Of a stretch of DNA of 64,000 nt, positions 1 through 11,941 are shown piece after piece. The stretch lies in assembly GCF_000001735.4 (NCBI RefSeq), contig NC_003071.7:7185151-7249150 (forward strand). Reading direction: 5' to 3'. This DNA comes from Arabidopsis thaliana (taxonomy: Eukaryota; Streptophyta; Magnoliopsida; Brassicales; Brassicaceae). Below the pieces are notes generated by a model. It did not search any database. It was not told the origin of the DNA and worked only from the letters and a program-made list of their open reading frames with translations. How positions within the stretch are numbered: position 1 is the stretch's first letter; each line of letters begins with the position of its first letter. A program made the translations under genes and the position numbers.

Positions 1-2
1 AC

Positions 3-95
3 AACAAGGAACATGCTACAACATCTATAGACTCCAAAAGCTCGCAGTCAAATGTGCCAGTTGTATCAGAAGATTCTGAATGGGAGCTTTTGTAA
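3..95 (+). CDS. C-terminal end of an upstream gene (partial), possibly ATASE1
   Basis: An open frame enters from the left edge and ends at TAA 93-95. The last 30 residues are hydrophilic and finish in an acidic/aromatic tail, SEDSEWELL. Only the tail is visible, so no domain can be assigned from sequence. By gene order the neighbour should be At2g16570, glutamine phosphoribosylpyrophosphate amidotransferase 1 (first step of purine synthesis, plastid). That is memory of synteny and is not shown here. The frame is uninterrupted and the following DNA turns AT-rich at once, as a 3' UTR would. Confidence 0.45.
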   Translation, partial: NKEHATTSIDSKSSQSNVPVVSEDSEWELL

Positions 96-1451
96 GATAT
101 AATGTGTTCTATTTTGGTGAGACTCATGTGATGATGATACCAATATTTAGTTTGTAACTATTACTAATATGGAAATATTTAAATCTTCTTATTTAATTCC
201 TCTTCATCACCATGACTTTTTTTTTTTTTGCTTTATGTTTATGTTAATATATCCTTTAATATAGTTTCATTTTTCCTTCATATAGTATAGTTTATGTAAC
301 ACAAAGGCAATATATCTTTTCAAATGAGAAGATTTTGTTACAATAAACTTATCATCATGCACGTTGACAAATCCATGGGGGGAGACAAGACAAGAAAAAC
401 ATTAACAAATGAATTAAGAACAGCTACCACACGAACTACAGAACAAACCCGTGAGTTGGCAAAACAAACGAAGTGGTAAAATCAAAATCGTTCTTCTGTT
501 TAGACAGTAAATTCAAATGTTTTAGTGACTTTTTTTTGTTGTTGTTGGTATTCATAGTAAACCACTTCGGTATTTCTATGTTTAGTGATCATGAAATCAG
601 TTTTTAAGAAAATCGAAAGAAAAATATTGAAGGTTCCTTCAGTGATCGAACTACTTGACCAACCCATGTTTAATTTAATGTATATATCCAATTCAATATA
701 TATTATGTATCTACTCTACCCAAAGGTTTGGTAATTAGCTTTCGGTTTCACATGATCTTGGTTCTACTAAAGTGTTATGTATAGAGACTAGAGAGAAACG
801 GCTGATTATTCAGTAAGATAGTATATTGTGAACTATATTGACCAACGTCTATTTTTTTAACTCCAAAAAACATTTGTGTATTTTATGCTAAACAAAATAA
901 ATAATAAAACAGTTTCATTTCCTTTTTTTCTTTTTTGGGTAAGAACTATAATCTAAAGTTCAAGCACGCTTAAAACCAAGAGTTCTCTCTTTCTTCGAAT
1001 TTTTTTTTATGAATTTTTAAAGCTAAATTAAATATGCTTTATAAGAATTTTTCACTAAATATTAATCAACATATATCAAAATTAAACTCTATCACAGAAA
1101 CAATAACAGACGAAATATCTGTGAGGGAAATATTACAAGCTTTCTTGCCAGATCTTAACCCAAATAAATTTCATCTTGTGGGTTTTCTTTTGTTAGCCGA
1201 GTCAAATTTTATTTGCCCGTAAAAAACACCCAATAAGAGCTTAAAAATAGAACAAAAAAAAACAGAGAAAATATAGGAAAGACATTGAAGAGTCGTTAAA
1301 CTAAAGGAAAGAGAGAGGATGTTTAAGAAAAAAAAAAAGAGAAGCTACTTAAAATACTAATTCATCTTTAACCATCTCGATCTCAATCTCCTTTAGCTTA
1401 CGTCTTCTTCTTCCTCGTCTTCTCAGTTTGATTATTCAAACTGTTGAGATC
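96..1451. other. Intergenic, no gene seen
   Basis: AT-rich DNA with several poly(T) and poly(A) runs (about 219-230, 1254-1261, 1330-1339). The only open frames are about 60 codons with no recognisable domain. It holds the 3' UTR of the left-edge gene and, at the right end, the 3' UTR of the minus-strand SAUR gene. Confidence 0.6.
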
Positions 1452-1778
1452 TCATCGGATCATGGAAGTCAGATCTTGAAAGAAGAGTTCATCACAAGGA
1501 ATGGTGAGACCCATGTCATGATCAAAACCAAACTCTTCCTCAGCTCTTCTAAGGAGACATTGGAAGTCAAGATTGGTCAAGAAAGAGATAGGAACTATGT
1601 ATCTGCTTCTGTTGTGTCCTACGTAGACAGGGAAGTGTCCCTTGGGTACATCAAGTGGGAGATCAACTTCTTCATATCCTCCTCCTCCATTCTTCTTCCC
1701 CAAGCTTGAACATCTCTTCAGAATCTGCCTAAGCATTGCTGTTTGAGCCAGTTTTGTAGATTTCTTGAGAATGGACAT
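1452..1778 (-). CDS. SAUR8: SAUR-family auxin-responsive protein (SAUR8-like)
   Basis: A single-exon frame of 108 residues, the normal size and structure for a Small Auxin-Up RNA protein. The SAUR core lies at about residues 44-101: the motif [11 protein letters not shown] (44-54), then [10 protein letters not shown], the helix with [11 protein letters not shown], and GLTIPCDE. The N-terminus is basic with a KKST start and a Gly run (31-34), the variable part of the family. SAURs bind and inhibit PP2C.D phosphatases, which raises plasma-membrane H+-ATPase activity and cell expansion; that is family knowledge. A TATA box lies about 92 bp upstream of the ATG. I looked for a DST mRNA-instability element in the 3' UTR and saw no convincing match. 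The symbol SAUR8 (At2g16580) rests on gene order. Confidence 0.92.
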   Translation of the reverse strand: MSILKKSTKLAQTAMLRQILKRCSSLGKKNGGGGYEEVDLPLDVPKGHFPVYVGHNRSRYIVPISFLTNLDFQCLLRRAEEEFGFDHDMGLTIPCDELFFQDLTSMIR

Positions 1779-1818
1779 TTTTGTTTTTTGGTGGTTTGAG
1801 AGAATCTTCTGGTTGTTG

Positions 1819-1839
1819 GAGAGAGAGAGAGAGAGAGAG
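1819..1839. repeat. (GA)n microsatellite in SAUR 5' leader
   Basis: About ten GA units lie 41-61 bp upstream of the SAUR ATG, giving a CT-rich leader on the coding strand. CT/GA runs are common in plant 5' UTRs. Confidence 0.9.
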
Positions 1840-1869
1840 TTGGGTGGATATTGAAGGAGGAGGTGTAAA

Positions 1870-1877
1870 TATTTATA
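1870..1877 (-). promoter_or_regulatory. TATA box of SAUR gene
   Basis: TATAAATA on the minus strand, about 92 bp before the ATG. An RY-type CATGCATG lies just upstream at 1882-1889; a function for it is inference. Confidence 0.7.
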
Positions 1878-1899
1878 AAGGCATGCATGTGTTGTGTAA

Positions 1900-4800
1900 T
1901 GTCTATGTGTCTAAGTGAAAAAGTGAGATATATGTGTGGAAGCCACAATGGCAAAAGTCATTAGAAGTTATAACCATTTTTTGTTGGTCCTCTTATGAGT
2001 TATGACATTATGGTCCCTTGGATCTCCACCTGGTTTGTAACAAGATAACCCATAATTGCTATGTGGATTTAAAACATATGTATACACTACTTTAGGGATG
2101 TTATAAGTGGATTCAAAATCTGTGACTCGGATCTATTTATGTTTTAGTATGGCCTGATCTTTAATTAATGGTTTTGGAAAGAAAAAAAAAATTGAAGTGG
2201 AATAAGACCGGACATGTCAAACACAGTATTTTTGTGTGGCTAACTGCATGCTAATTAATTCTCATTATCACAAAACTCACACCCACAATAAGTTGGTCAG
2301 TTACACACTATATGAAGTCATAACCATTGGTCCATTGAGTTAGGGAAAGTGATGGTGATAATTTTTGAGCTCCAAAAGATAAACCCAAATATAATATAGA
2401 TAGGTAAACTGCAATAGATTTTCACAAAAAAAAAGACCTGAAGTCTTCTTCGCATCCCCATAAACTGCTGTTTCTAGGAGTTCAATATTAGTTGCCCACG
2501 TCAATCATCTCCCCCAAATGATATTCGAGTTATGGAACAATGACTCAACATCTTTTAAGAAAATCCTTAGATTATTGTTGACTTAAAAATTACGTATATT
2601 TTCATGTCCTTATTGTATCACTTTCAAATTTTTATTATTTACAAATATCTATCTCCAAAATATTTTAAGTTAAGTTTTTCTTTTAATGTTAATTGGCATA
2701 TTTGAAAGAACACTTCAAGATGTGTCAATTCGTGTCTCTCTACCTGCACAGCAGAGGTGTTGTTAAAGTGCGTCAATCACGGACTTTGGAAACATCAATG
2801 TACTGAAGAGTACAAAGAAGGGCAGGACTTGTGGTCAGGAAGAGCTTGTGACACTCTCAAACAAAATTCTTATTTTTCAGTTACTATTTTAATTTCCTTC
2901 TGCACACACCACCCATGTGCTCTCTTCCGTTTCTTATTTTCTCTTTATTTTGTTATTGTTTCTCAAAACTCTGTTCATCTTTTTCCAAGGTTAGGTTTCA
3001 GTGTGATTCCCTAAAATTCAGCCCATTATACATCTATCTTAGTGCTGTCAAATAAAAAAAAACTGCGATCGTGTATACTCGTTGTTTTAAGATTTAACGT
3101 GAACAAATAAGTGACCCATTCGTTTTTAGTACTGCATGTGAGGACATCACGTAGAACAAAAATCGTAATGTTTTACATATTTGGTTATAGAAAAAAGAGT
3201 GCTTGTGGCCTTGTGGGCTCTTTTATTAAATATTCGAGTGTTATAAAACTTGCTTTTAATAAAAGATACCGCTTTTTAAAATGGAAAAGAAGATCTCCCC
3301 AGAAATAGACCGCAATTTCCATAATCAAAGGAGCTGATTTGGTCAAAAAGCCATCTGATGAACGGTTTAAAGGTAGACGATTGTCATATCTAAAACAAGT
3401 ATGTATTTGTTTTTCAAAAAATTTATCTGCATTTTTCTTGGGAGCTATGGCCCCATGTGTTTAGGAGAGACACCTATGTCTCTTATAGCTCAACTTATTG
3501 TAGTTATATTCTTTTTTTTTCTATATATACTTTTTTTATATAATATTCAGAAGAATTAGGCAGATCGCTTATTTGATACTTTCATTTGCAAATTATCTGT
3601 TCACATATTCTAATTAATAACTAACACTTTTATTTATTCATTTCCAGAGAAAAAAATGATTTATATTATTGTATTTTTCATACGTTATATTTTCGATTGG
3701 TATGTAATATGTTCACAATGATTTCTCTTGATACAACCAATAGCCTTCAGAAAAGTTTTATTTTTAAAAAAAAAACTTTGGAATGTGAATCTTGGTGATA
3801 TAAATAAATTTTCAACTATATATCAAAATTTTTAACAAACTTTAATAAGTTTTGGGAAGTTTTACAAGTTCTTACAATTATAAACATTTGTGTGTTAACA
3901 TACAACGGCATTGTTCATATTCCTCATCTCAATGGTTTATTATAGTTTAACCCTAGTTTGGGAATCTAAACTTAAGTTCTAACATCTCAAATTTAAATCG
4001 CCGTTTTAATCTACATCGAAACTCATATATAATCGCAAAATTGAAATCATAACCTCAAAAGTCTAACCTAAACCTTCATATAAGTCTTACTTGAATTTTA
4101 ATATGTTTTCCTTTCTTTCGTTTTCTCTATTTTTTTTTCGCTCCTTCACCAACATGCCTCTTCTAATGACACTAGCTTTCTAAATTATAAGAGATACAAA
4201 TATCATTGGCTCAAATAAGTTATTTGAAATATTTTTACTTCTTATAATTTGTTTCTTTTTTTTTGTCAACGCTTCTTATAATTCGCATAAAACCTAAAAA
4301 ATCAATGAGAAATTAAAACGGGCACCAAGCAAATAGTTGAAACCTTTCTTAAATAGTGATCTCAATGAGAGCTTAAAAAGGGCATTAACTTAGGGGTACA
4401 TGGCACCCACCTGTTATCCATTCTCCAAATAGTGATCTCAATATATATATCTAAAAACCTGGCATATAAAACATATATTTTTAATAATAAAATTCACTTT
4501 AAAAATGATTAAAAATACCTTTTAATGCGTCCATAATGATGCTTCTTGAATAATTTGTTATTTTTCAATAAAATATTTTTTTTCTTGAGTTAAAAAGATT
4601 ACTAAAACCTTTGGAAATTTGTCAATAACATGTTGTTGCTAAAAAAAATTTAAATAAAATTTTACCAAAAATAAAAACTAAACTCTAATACAAACAACTA
4701 GTCAAATGTATTTTCAAAGATATATTAAGTAATCAATAGTTTTTAAGTGATCAATTACTATAGTGTAGTAATTTAAAGAAAAAACAAAAGAAGAAAATTG

Positions 4801-5399
4801 AACCGTACTAAACAACGGGTATAATACAACATAAAAATGAAAGAAAAATATATAATAGCAGGACAATTGAACCAAACCAAAAAAATAAAAGCTTAAATAA
4901 AAATGAATTCATGAAATCGAAAATATTGTCTTATATGAACCAAATGGCTTTCAAAACCCTTAATGCAAAGACAGACACAAGTCTGGAGCTGGTCGGAAGG
5001 CAGATCTTAGCATACATGTTCTCCAAATTTGCTACAATTTTTTTTTAACACGTCTTATATTTTCTTGGTCACAATAAAATTAATTTTGGCTTATTTTTTC
5101 GTTATATAAATTACGAAAGAAAAATCAGCCAAATGACAGAAAATGGATCGAAGAAACGTGAATATTGGAACACAAGAGGACATGATTCCATTATGTCATT
5201 TATTTTATTTTATTTTATGTAAATAATTCCTTACAAATCTATTGAGCAATTTAAATCAATGCACTTAATTTTTCTCTTGTAAATTTGGTAGTTCAACCGG
5301 CCTATCACTTGGTCATCGAAAAATGAGAGAGTTAGGAAAATTCGAATTTAATTATGCATAGAAAATGGATAGAAAATGGATAGAAGACTAAACTAAGAC
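1900..5399. other. Long intergenic stretch, no supported gene
   Basis: About 3.5 kb of AT-rich DNA with many homopolymer runs and only short frames in all six readings. A phrase AAATAGTGATCTCAATG occurs near 4353 and, less completely, near 4426. Nothing else supports a gene or RNA. Confidence 0.55.
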
Positions 5400-5766
5400 C
5401 ATCTCCAATGGTTGTCTCTATTTTTTCCTCAATATTAGAGGGAAAAATAGAGATCTCTACTTTTACTCCAATGGTTCCTCAAAAATAGAGTTCTCTATTT
5501 GTTAAACCATTTCCAATGGTTGTCTCTATTTTTTCTTGTAAATATAGAAGAAAAAATAGAGATTTCTATTTTTACTCTAATGGTTTCTCAAAATAGAGAT
5601 CTCTATTTGTTAGAAGGAAAAAAGGGGAAAAAATAGAGATCCCTATTTTTTATCTCTATATATAGAGAAAAAATAGAGATAGAGATAAGAATAGAGATGG
5701 ATTGGAGTGAAATAGAGGCAAAAATAGAGTTTAGGGACAAAAATAGGGATGGGTTGGAGATTCCCT
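5400..5766. mobile_element. MITE with long imperfect terminal inverted repeats
   Basis: The left end reads ACCATCTCCAATGG then TGTCTCTATTTTT. The reverse complement of the right end reads AATCTCCAACCCATCCCTAT, so the two ends are inverted and related. Between them are many copies of the phrase AAATAGAGATCTCTA in both orientations. CTAAG flanks the left side and CTAAGG the right, a possible short target duplication. There is no coding capacity. The same type of end is seen at 34838-35085, so the family recurs in this window. Superfamily not determined. Confidence 0.65.
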
Positions 5767-6450
5767 AAGGGCCGAGAAAGTTATCACTTCATACTACCGT
5801 GGGTTTTTTAAACCTTCCTAGTTTTGTTGATGTTATTCCGAGAATTAGCAAACCGTAACGAAGATGTTCTTGGCAACCATCTTTTGATGGGAGTCCGGCT
5901 GTTCGAAAGCCGGCCAAGGGTGATGAACGAAATGTGAACCCTTGTCTCGCCTAGGTTGGATGGGCGTGCTTCGTTGGAAAGCATGGATCCGCCTAGGCTG
6001 TCCCGAAGGTATCTCGCGCTTGTACGGCTTTGGCTCGGATTCGTCCGTCTTCTTTCTTCTTAGCCGAGTACTTCGGTAGATTAGTTGGAACGATTGATGA
6101 TTTTGAGTTAATTGAACGTTCGGCGTATGAGTGGTGATCGAATAGCTAGTGTTCGTAGGCTCCATGCTCGCGCATCGAACTACCTACCACCTATCCTTCT
6201 CAGTTAATTCACGGGCGATGTTACGCTCGATGATGAGTTCCGGGGCCTGTGTTTCGTACCTAATTTGAAGGAATTGTTGAGTTTGGTTTACACTTTTGCC
6301 CGCGGCTTCTCCTTCGTGGGGAAGTCGTGGGCACAAACATCGGCGCTTGTTCACCTCTCGTCATCGCATTTGTTGCCTTGCTCGCATTGGTGCTTTAGGC
6401 GGAAAGTGCTTGGCTAAACAAAAAGATGTTGGTCTTATTTTGGTAGTTTT
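5767..6450. other. GC-richer island, possible LTR-type transposon fragment
   Basis: Base composition changes abruptly: this block is clearly GC-richer than its flanks and is rich in CG dinucleotides and CTTGG/GCC words. One minus-strand frame (5845-6165, 106 codons) has no recognisable domain. The composition resembles pericentromeric gypsy-type (Athila-like) LTR sequence, but I see no paired LTR, primer site or pol motif. It is an unassigned repeat-like island. Confidence 0.35.
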
Positions 6451-7062
6451 GTAGGATGATGACATTAAGTGTGCTTGAGGTTAATTAGCTGTGAGCACAT
6501 GAACGCCATGTTACTCTTCACTTCAATATGCATATCGATCCTACACTCTTTAGCTTTCTACAAATGGCATATGCCTAATTACTTGATCAACCTTATCTAT
6601 TGGTTGTGTAACTGTACGCCCATGGTTTGTGACATATATAGTTACGGTGCACGTTCATGATGTCACACTCTGTTCCTTCTGTTTCATCTTTTGGACCAGA
6701 TATTTCTTTAACCATCCATGTCTTCTGTTGCACTTATTACTCAATTATAGCCCACTTAAATATACACATATCTAATGTGATTTAAACATAATTTTCTTTT
6801 AGAGATAACTTGAAGAGTTAAAAATAGAAGTTACTCGAATCTGGGATGTATGGTCGCTATTGAAAAGTTGAAGGAATAACTCAAATTATTTACTACTTTG
6901 ATCAGTCATTCCTGCAAATAAATTACCAACAGATCTTCATTTAGAGTATATGCTCTCTAGTCTCTACTTTATATGAAATCGACTTGATGAAATTTAAAAT
7001 TATTAAGTACTCGAGAGATAATACGTACTAATTCAACCACAAACAAGTACTCAAGAAAACGG
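6451..7062. other. Intergenic, nothing recognised
   Basis: AT-rich DNA with only frames of about 60 codons and no motif or repeat that I can support. Confidence 0.5.
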
Positions 7063-7525
7063 TAGGCGCTAAGCGGGCGGTGACCCTCCGCCTAGCGCCT
7101 AAAACATTTAGTCGGGATTTAGGCATTTTAGGCGGTTTAAACGGTTTTATAACAAAATAATATATATTTATATAGTAATACATTAAATGTTGACAATCTA
7201 TTATGAAAAGCTAAAAATTATCAAAACTTTGAAACTATATTTAAATTTAACATTTTAGACTAAAATAAAATAAAATAATGAAAAATATAGGTGTCTTTAA
7301 ACACAACTTTAAATATCTATTTTAAAAACATTTTTAAAATATTAAGACACATTTAGATCCGCCAAACCCGCCTAAATCCGTCTAATGACCGTCTAATCCA
7401 TTTAAAATCCGCATAGTCCGCAAAAATTTACTCGAGTGCCTAATAAAACCGATTTTAAGAAAGTGGAAACGGTACAAAGGCGCATATCGTCTAGGCGACG
7501 CCTAGACGGCCGCCTAGCACACTTT
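7063..7525. mobile_element. Non-autonomous DNA transposon with GC-rich GGCGCTAGGCGG-type ends
   Basis: Two GC-rich ends flank an AT-rich core. The left end (about 7063-7130) carries GTAGGCGCTAAGCGGGCGG and CCGCCTAGCGCC. The right end (about 7479-7525) carries GTCTAGGCGACGCC and CGGCCGCCTAGC. Each end is internally palindromic and the two are related as inverted repeats. The core is AT-rich with no coding capacity. This pattern fits a small hAT-like or foldback element; exact ends and target duplication are not clear. Confidence 0.5.
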
Positions 7526-8499
7526 CTTAAATACTGCCACAAACATATAAAAAGGGATAGCAATTTTTGTAAAATAAATAGAAAACGTATGTTTAAAGTT
7601 AATAGCTTGCATATTATAAGAAAGAATTGCCCTTGATTATTTTAAGACAAATTTGTCAAATGTTTTTTTTCTTGACATAAGAAACTCTTTTAGGGAAGAT
7701 AAATGCAATATGTCCCCTTCATATAAATTATAGATGAGTTGTTACTTGGGATCAATTATGGAAAAACCACGATAAAGTATGGTCTATTATGAACTTAGAC
7801 ATATTCCTGAGTGTTTATAAGGATGGGTACTATCTTTTTCTCTAAAAAACTAATTTGCCCTCTTTTTCTCATATGTGAATCATATGCGATTTTGATGAAA
7901 ATACTTAGGATTTGCTCATGATTCACAATCGGTTTGCTTTTTAGTTATTGTATACATGATTATTCTGAGTTCTTTAGATATTATCCTTTACAGTTTAGAT
8001 GATTCGATCCGTATCTAAAATTAGAGCCCTTGGGTTCCCTAAACATCATCCCTTAGGGTTTAGATTTCTTTCATCAAAACTTGTTTAATTAATGCCATTG
8101 GATTCATCGAAAAAGGTTGGTCATAGAAACATTGTGTTAGTCATCGGAGGAGAAGGAAACAATATTCATGGAGTTGAAAGTAATGATTTTAATTGAGTGT
8201 TGAGTCAGTGTTAATAAAAAAAAATCGATTATCACGACGGAGAGGATTGGAGTCGGTGGAGACGGTGAAGGTTTTTGGTCTCACGACGGAGAAGAATAAC
8301 TGGATTATCATCAACAAATTCGAGAGTAAAATTGTCATTTCACGGACTAAAAAGTACCCAGGCTTATAAGCCCAAGTGAATTATGCTTTTATTCTAGTTT
8401 TTGGGTTAAAATATGCTCATATTTACAAAAGCCTCTTGTTACTTGCTATATAGCATAATGGATAAAGTGAAAGAAGGATAAAGATATCTTGTTTTATAG
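7526..8499. other. Intergenic, nothing recognised
   Basis: AT-rich, with no frame that carries a recognisable domain. Confidence 0.5.
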
Positions 8500-9262
8500 G
8501 GGAGCAATAGGTGCTTTTTGGCCCAAAAATTTGAAATTTAGCATTTTTACAATGGGCTAATAGAGTTAGGCATTTTCTATGAACTGAATTGACAAAATTA
8601 CCCCTAGAGTTGAATCAATGTCATCTTCTTCTTCTTCAATGACCTCACAAACATCTCTACACCAACAACCTTGTTCTAATCAACCCAATAGAATCAAATA
8701 ACTGTTTTTAATGGAAGAAAGCTACACCCTAAATGGATACATAAACGCTTTTAAAATAATCAAATCTATTAAGATTTTAATGATTTTCCTTCTTTCTCTT
8801 TAAAAATAAAACGAGAGATGATAGAATTCTGATTTACATCGAGAAATTAAAATTCAGAAAAGGTATGGATGATAATCGCATGCTTCGTCAAAGAAGAAGA
8901 TCAACGACGCTGGATCTGAATCAAAATTTTGGTTGAGGAGATGGAGAAGCAATTGAGCATCAATGGTGAGTTCAGCAGTAGGTTTCATGTCATTGAAGAG
9001 CCAGCGAAATAATCGAATTTTATGGGAGAGCGATTGACTTTGACGACATCTCCGCAATCGTTCGGTGATAAACGAAACGAGAAGGAAAAAAAAAACATAA
9101 CGAGTAAAGTCAATAATCCATTAAATTAAAGGGTAAAACGGTCGATGTATTAAGTTATAAGTACCTAAATCTATAAAAAACTAGAAAAATGCTGGAATCC
9201 ACAATGGCATAGAGAAAAAGTGGTTAATTCATAATTGATCATGATTTATAGAGCCTCAATAA
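8500..9262. mobile_element. Degenerate repeat element with a coding-like insert
   Basis: The left arm (about 8505-8640) has the phrases GGGCTAATAGAGTTAGGCA and ACAAAATTACCCC; the right arm (about 9121-9260) has a similar layout in the reverse sense (GGGTAAAACGG at 9131, then ATGGCATAGAG). Phrases like those of the left arm recur at 56760-56870 and 57040-57130, so this is a dispersed family. Between the arms is a minus-strand 67-codon frame (8854-9057) with coding-like composition but no domain I can name. It resembles a Mutator-type or similar element holding a captured gene piece. Ends are approximate. Confidence 0.4.
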
Positions 9263-10641
9263 GTAAAAGAGTGCCTATGTCACTTTAATCATTGCCTCCA
9301 AAATAGCTGCAACATAAACATTTCTTTCTGTGTAATTCTATTTTTAGTAGTAGTTATAATTTAGTCCTCCGGATTACTTTGTTCTAAACGTTGCCAAATA
9401 TAGTCATCAACGATAAATAGTGGTGCACTCATTCATATTCACTCCACAATAAACGCAAACTAAACGCAAATTGACATATAATATAATTTTGTAAAAGTAT
9501 AAAATGCAAACGCATAAAGAAAGCTATATTTTCATTCGCATTTATGATATTAATTAGTAAATTACTAGATTAATTTATTTAAAAACAGATATTAAACGTA
9601 ACTATAAGAGCAATATCAAAAATGAACCCTATAATTCTTTCTATTATATAAGCTGCAACTTATCAAAATAAATCCATCTAACAATTACCTTTCGCTTCAT
9701 GCGTACCAGTGTACGGCCCCTAGTTTTGGAAAGGACAGATCATCGTATGTGTTGGTTCATTTCTCAAAGTATGGTATAAAGTATAAACTATCACTATAAA
9801 GTAGGTCATCGTTAAGACTTAAGTCCCACTTGGTCTGATTAAAGTCACATTATTTATATATACACACATCTTTAGTATGTGGTGTTTATAAAATATGTGC
9901 TAAGCCATGTTAGCCAGATCACATATGGATAACAGAATGATCCAAACAGCCCACAAGTTTTGGGCTTATTACATTATTGTTCTTTAGAAATTTATTTTAT
10001 TTTATTTTGCATTTCAAGATTTGCCCATCTTGAAAATGTATACGTATCACACCTTTTGATCATAATGTAACTCTCGTTAATTTGAAAAGGTATCTTCTTT
10101 TGAACTCAGGAGCATTATCATAAATAAAAACCCCTCTTGTATTTGTTTTATTTCAAGCCACTTCGCTATAAACTTCTGCCTCCTCAATCTGATAAAGTTA
10201 CTCAAGATGGGTTTAATGCGATATATTTACGTTTCCAAACCGGAAGTCACAATATTCGTCAACACCAAATTTAGGCTTAGTTCCAAAGGGACATGTTACG
10301 ACTTATGTAGGAGAACAAGAGGAGAGAAGAGATTTGTGGTCCATTACAGAGATAGTGAGTAGAATCAAAACAAGATATATTCAAGCTTTGTTAAGATGGA
10401 TATATAACATAAGAAGTTGAAATAGCTTAATGGAGCTTTATTTAGTGCAAAATAAGTAAAGGAAAGCTTCGTTTAGAACACCAATATCAAATTGACTTTT
10501 AGATTGATTTTTTGTTTTTTTTTGTTTTTGTTTTAGATTGACTTTTAGATTGATTTCATAAAAGGGGAAAGAATGAGAGTTTCTCCAAATGGAATTTCTC
10601 TACGTTAACACCATTGGTGTTTCTTACAAGGCCATTCATAT
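9263..10641. other. Intergenic, nothing recognised
   Basis: AT-rich DNA with poly(T) tracts. No gene, RNA or transposon termini that I can support. Confidence 0.5.
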
Positions 10642-10731
10642 GAATCTACTTGCTTAGACCTAATTACATGGGCTAATATTATGGACTTGTCTCATAGGAA
10701 TCTACTTGCTTAGACCTAATTACATGGGCTA
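10642..10731. repeat. 34-bp perfect direct repeat, period 56
   Basis: A 34-bp sequence beginning GAATCTACTTGCTTAGACC starts at 10642 and again at 10698 without a mismatch, with a 22-bp spacer. It lies about 400 bp upstream of the first lipid-transfer-like gene. Confidence 0.9.
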
Positions 10732-10899
10732 TTTGAGATTTTGCATTTTGTTGTAGAATTTTCTCTCTAGTTGTGATATACTTCACTATGTATATATTGA
10801 CTCACCTCTGGTCATCCAAGTCCATACTAGTTTATACTTTCATTTTCATATCTTAGTAATTCGGATCCTATATCTAGAAGATAGATGGGCAACTGACAA

Positions 10900-10905
10900 C
10901 ACGTC
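10900..10905 (+). promoter_or_regulatory. Altered G-box upstream of first LTP-like gene
   Basis: CACGTC stands where the paralogous promoter has a perfect CACGTG (12412-12417). The likely TATA region also differs: TATTTAGA at 11021 against TATTTAAA at 12521. Both changes suggest a weakened or altered promoter in copy 1. Confidence 0.5.
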
Positions 10906-11120
10906 ACGATTGACGAGGTCCTTAATGAATCCAACACCACATAATTAAAGAGAGCTAACATTAGGATAACCATCCTCTCTTCTTTCCGACTTCCATATTT
11001 TCTTGTTTTTTTCAATTCTCTATTTAGAGACAATATAATTAAGAAGAAAATGAAGACTATTTCTACAAAGTAAACTCATCTTGTTTTGATTGTAATTTCA
11101 AGTTACTAATTCATCAGATC

Positions 11121-11426
11121 ATGAAGACCATTCCATTGATATTCATCGCCACCATCATAATCTTGACATCATTTCCAGCCACGATCAAAGTCGTCGGTGC
11201 CAAAAAAGATCTACCATTTTGCAATGTGGAGCTTCTACCTTGCGTCCTACCTTTTAAAGTTCGTGGTCACGGAAGCAAACTGCCTAATGGCTGTTGTGAG
11301 AAAATGAAAAAGTCAACATCATGTATGTGTAGATTCCTAATGGCCAAGGAACGTGACCTGAACGCAGCTGCTCATAGAATATTCTGGTTTTGCAAAATTT
11401 CCGTCCCTAATTGTCCAAAAATCTAG
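11121..11426 (+). CDS. Secreted eight-cysteine (LTP / 2S albumin fold) protein, copy 1
   Basis: A single-exon frame of 101 residues. Residues 1-27 form a signal peptide with a hydrophobic core (IFIATIIIL) and likely cleavage after VVGA. The mature part has the eight-cysteine motif of the bifunctional inhibitor/lipid-transfer/seed storage superfamily: C34, C41, C58-C59, C68-x-C70, C91, C98. The spacing is compact and the mature protein basic. Members are secreted to the cell wall and bind lipids or inhibit hydrolases; which applies here is unknown. Its paralog lies 1.5 kb downstream. In Arabidopsis this corresponds to the At2g16586/At2g16592 interval (from memory). Confidence 0.85.
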   Translation: MKTIPLIFIATIIILTSFPATIKVVGAKKDLPFCNVELLPCVLPFKVRGHGSKLPNGCCEKMKKSTSCMCRFLMAKERDLNAAAHRIFWFCKISVPNCPKI

Positions 11427-11875
11427 AGATATAGGTTATGGTTTTTTCTTAATTTATTTTATACATAAGTTATGTTCCTCGACTATATCTACGACATGAT
11501 TGATTGAAGCTCGAGAGACACAAGTTGAGCTTCAATACACAACCATTTAAGAAACATATAACCATTTAAGCGAAAATTATTATTAATACTTTATCCACCT
11601 TTGTAACTAACACACAGAAACATGATCCTGTGACATTTTACGTGTTCCAGATATCACTTGATCCTGTGACTTTTTAGCATTTTCCAGGGTACCTTAAAAG
11701 TCGAGTTATCGATCTCTGCTAGTAATATCTGTTTCTAAATTGACAAGTGAAAACGAAGTCGTTTCGTCAACACCAAAAGCATTAAACACGTCAAAAAGAC
11801 AAAACCACCTTTGTCTTCTTGCGTTCTTCGCCCTCAACCCACCACTATCAATTTAAGACCAATCTGAAAACCATC

Positions 11876-11941
11876 ATGACGACAAGGATCATACATTTTT
11901 TCTTTGCTTTCCTTCTCCTTGCCTCACTTTTCCTCAAAGGC
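11876..11941 (+). pseudogene. Duplicated first exon of TRAP-alpha (relic)
   Basis: An ATG at 11876 opens a signal-peptide-like run (FFFAFLLLASLFLKG) that matches exon 1 of the real TRAP-alpha gene at 13213-13276 in sequence and length, as does the leader from about 11819. Homology stops within a few bases of the exon boundary. The splice donor, AAAG|GTAA in the real gene, is AAAGGCAG here, so the GT is lost. No further TRAP-alpha exons follow. It is a by-product of the tandem duplication. Confidence 0.8.

Noticed and set aside
1428-1709. 93-codon plus-strand frame over the SAUR gene
   Set aside because: Antisense shadow of the SAUR coding region.
5845-6165. 106-codon minus-strand frame in the GC-rich island
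   Set aside because: No domain or homolog recognised; long frames are expected by chance in GC-richer DNA.
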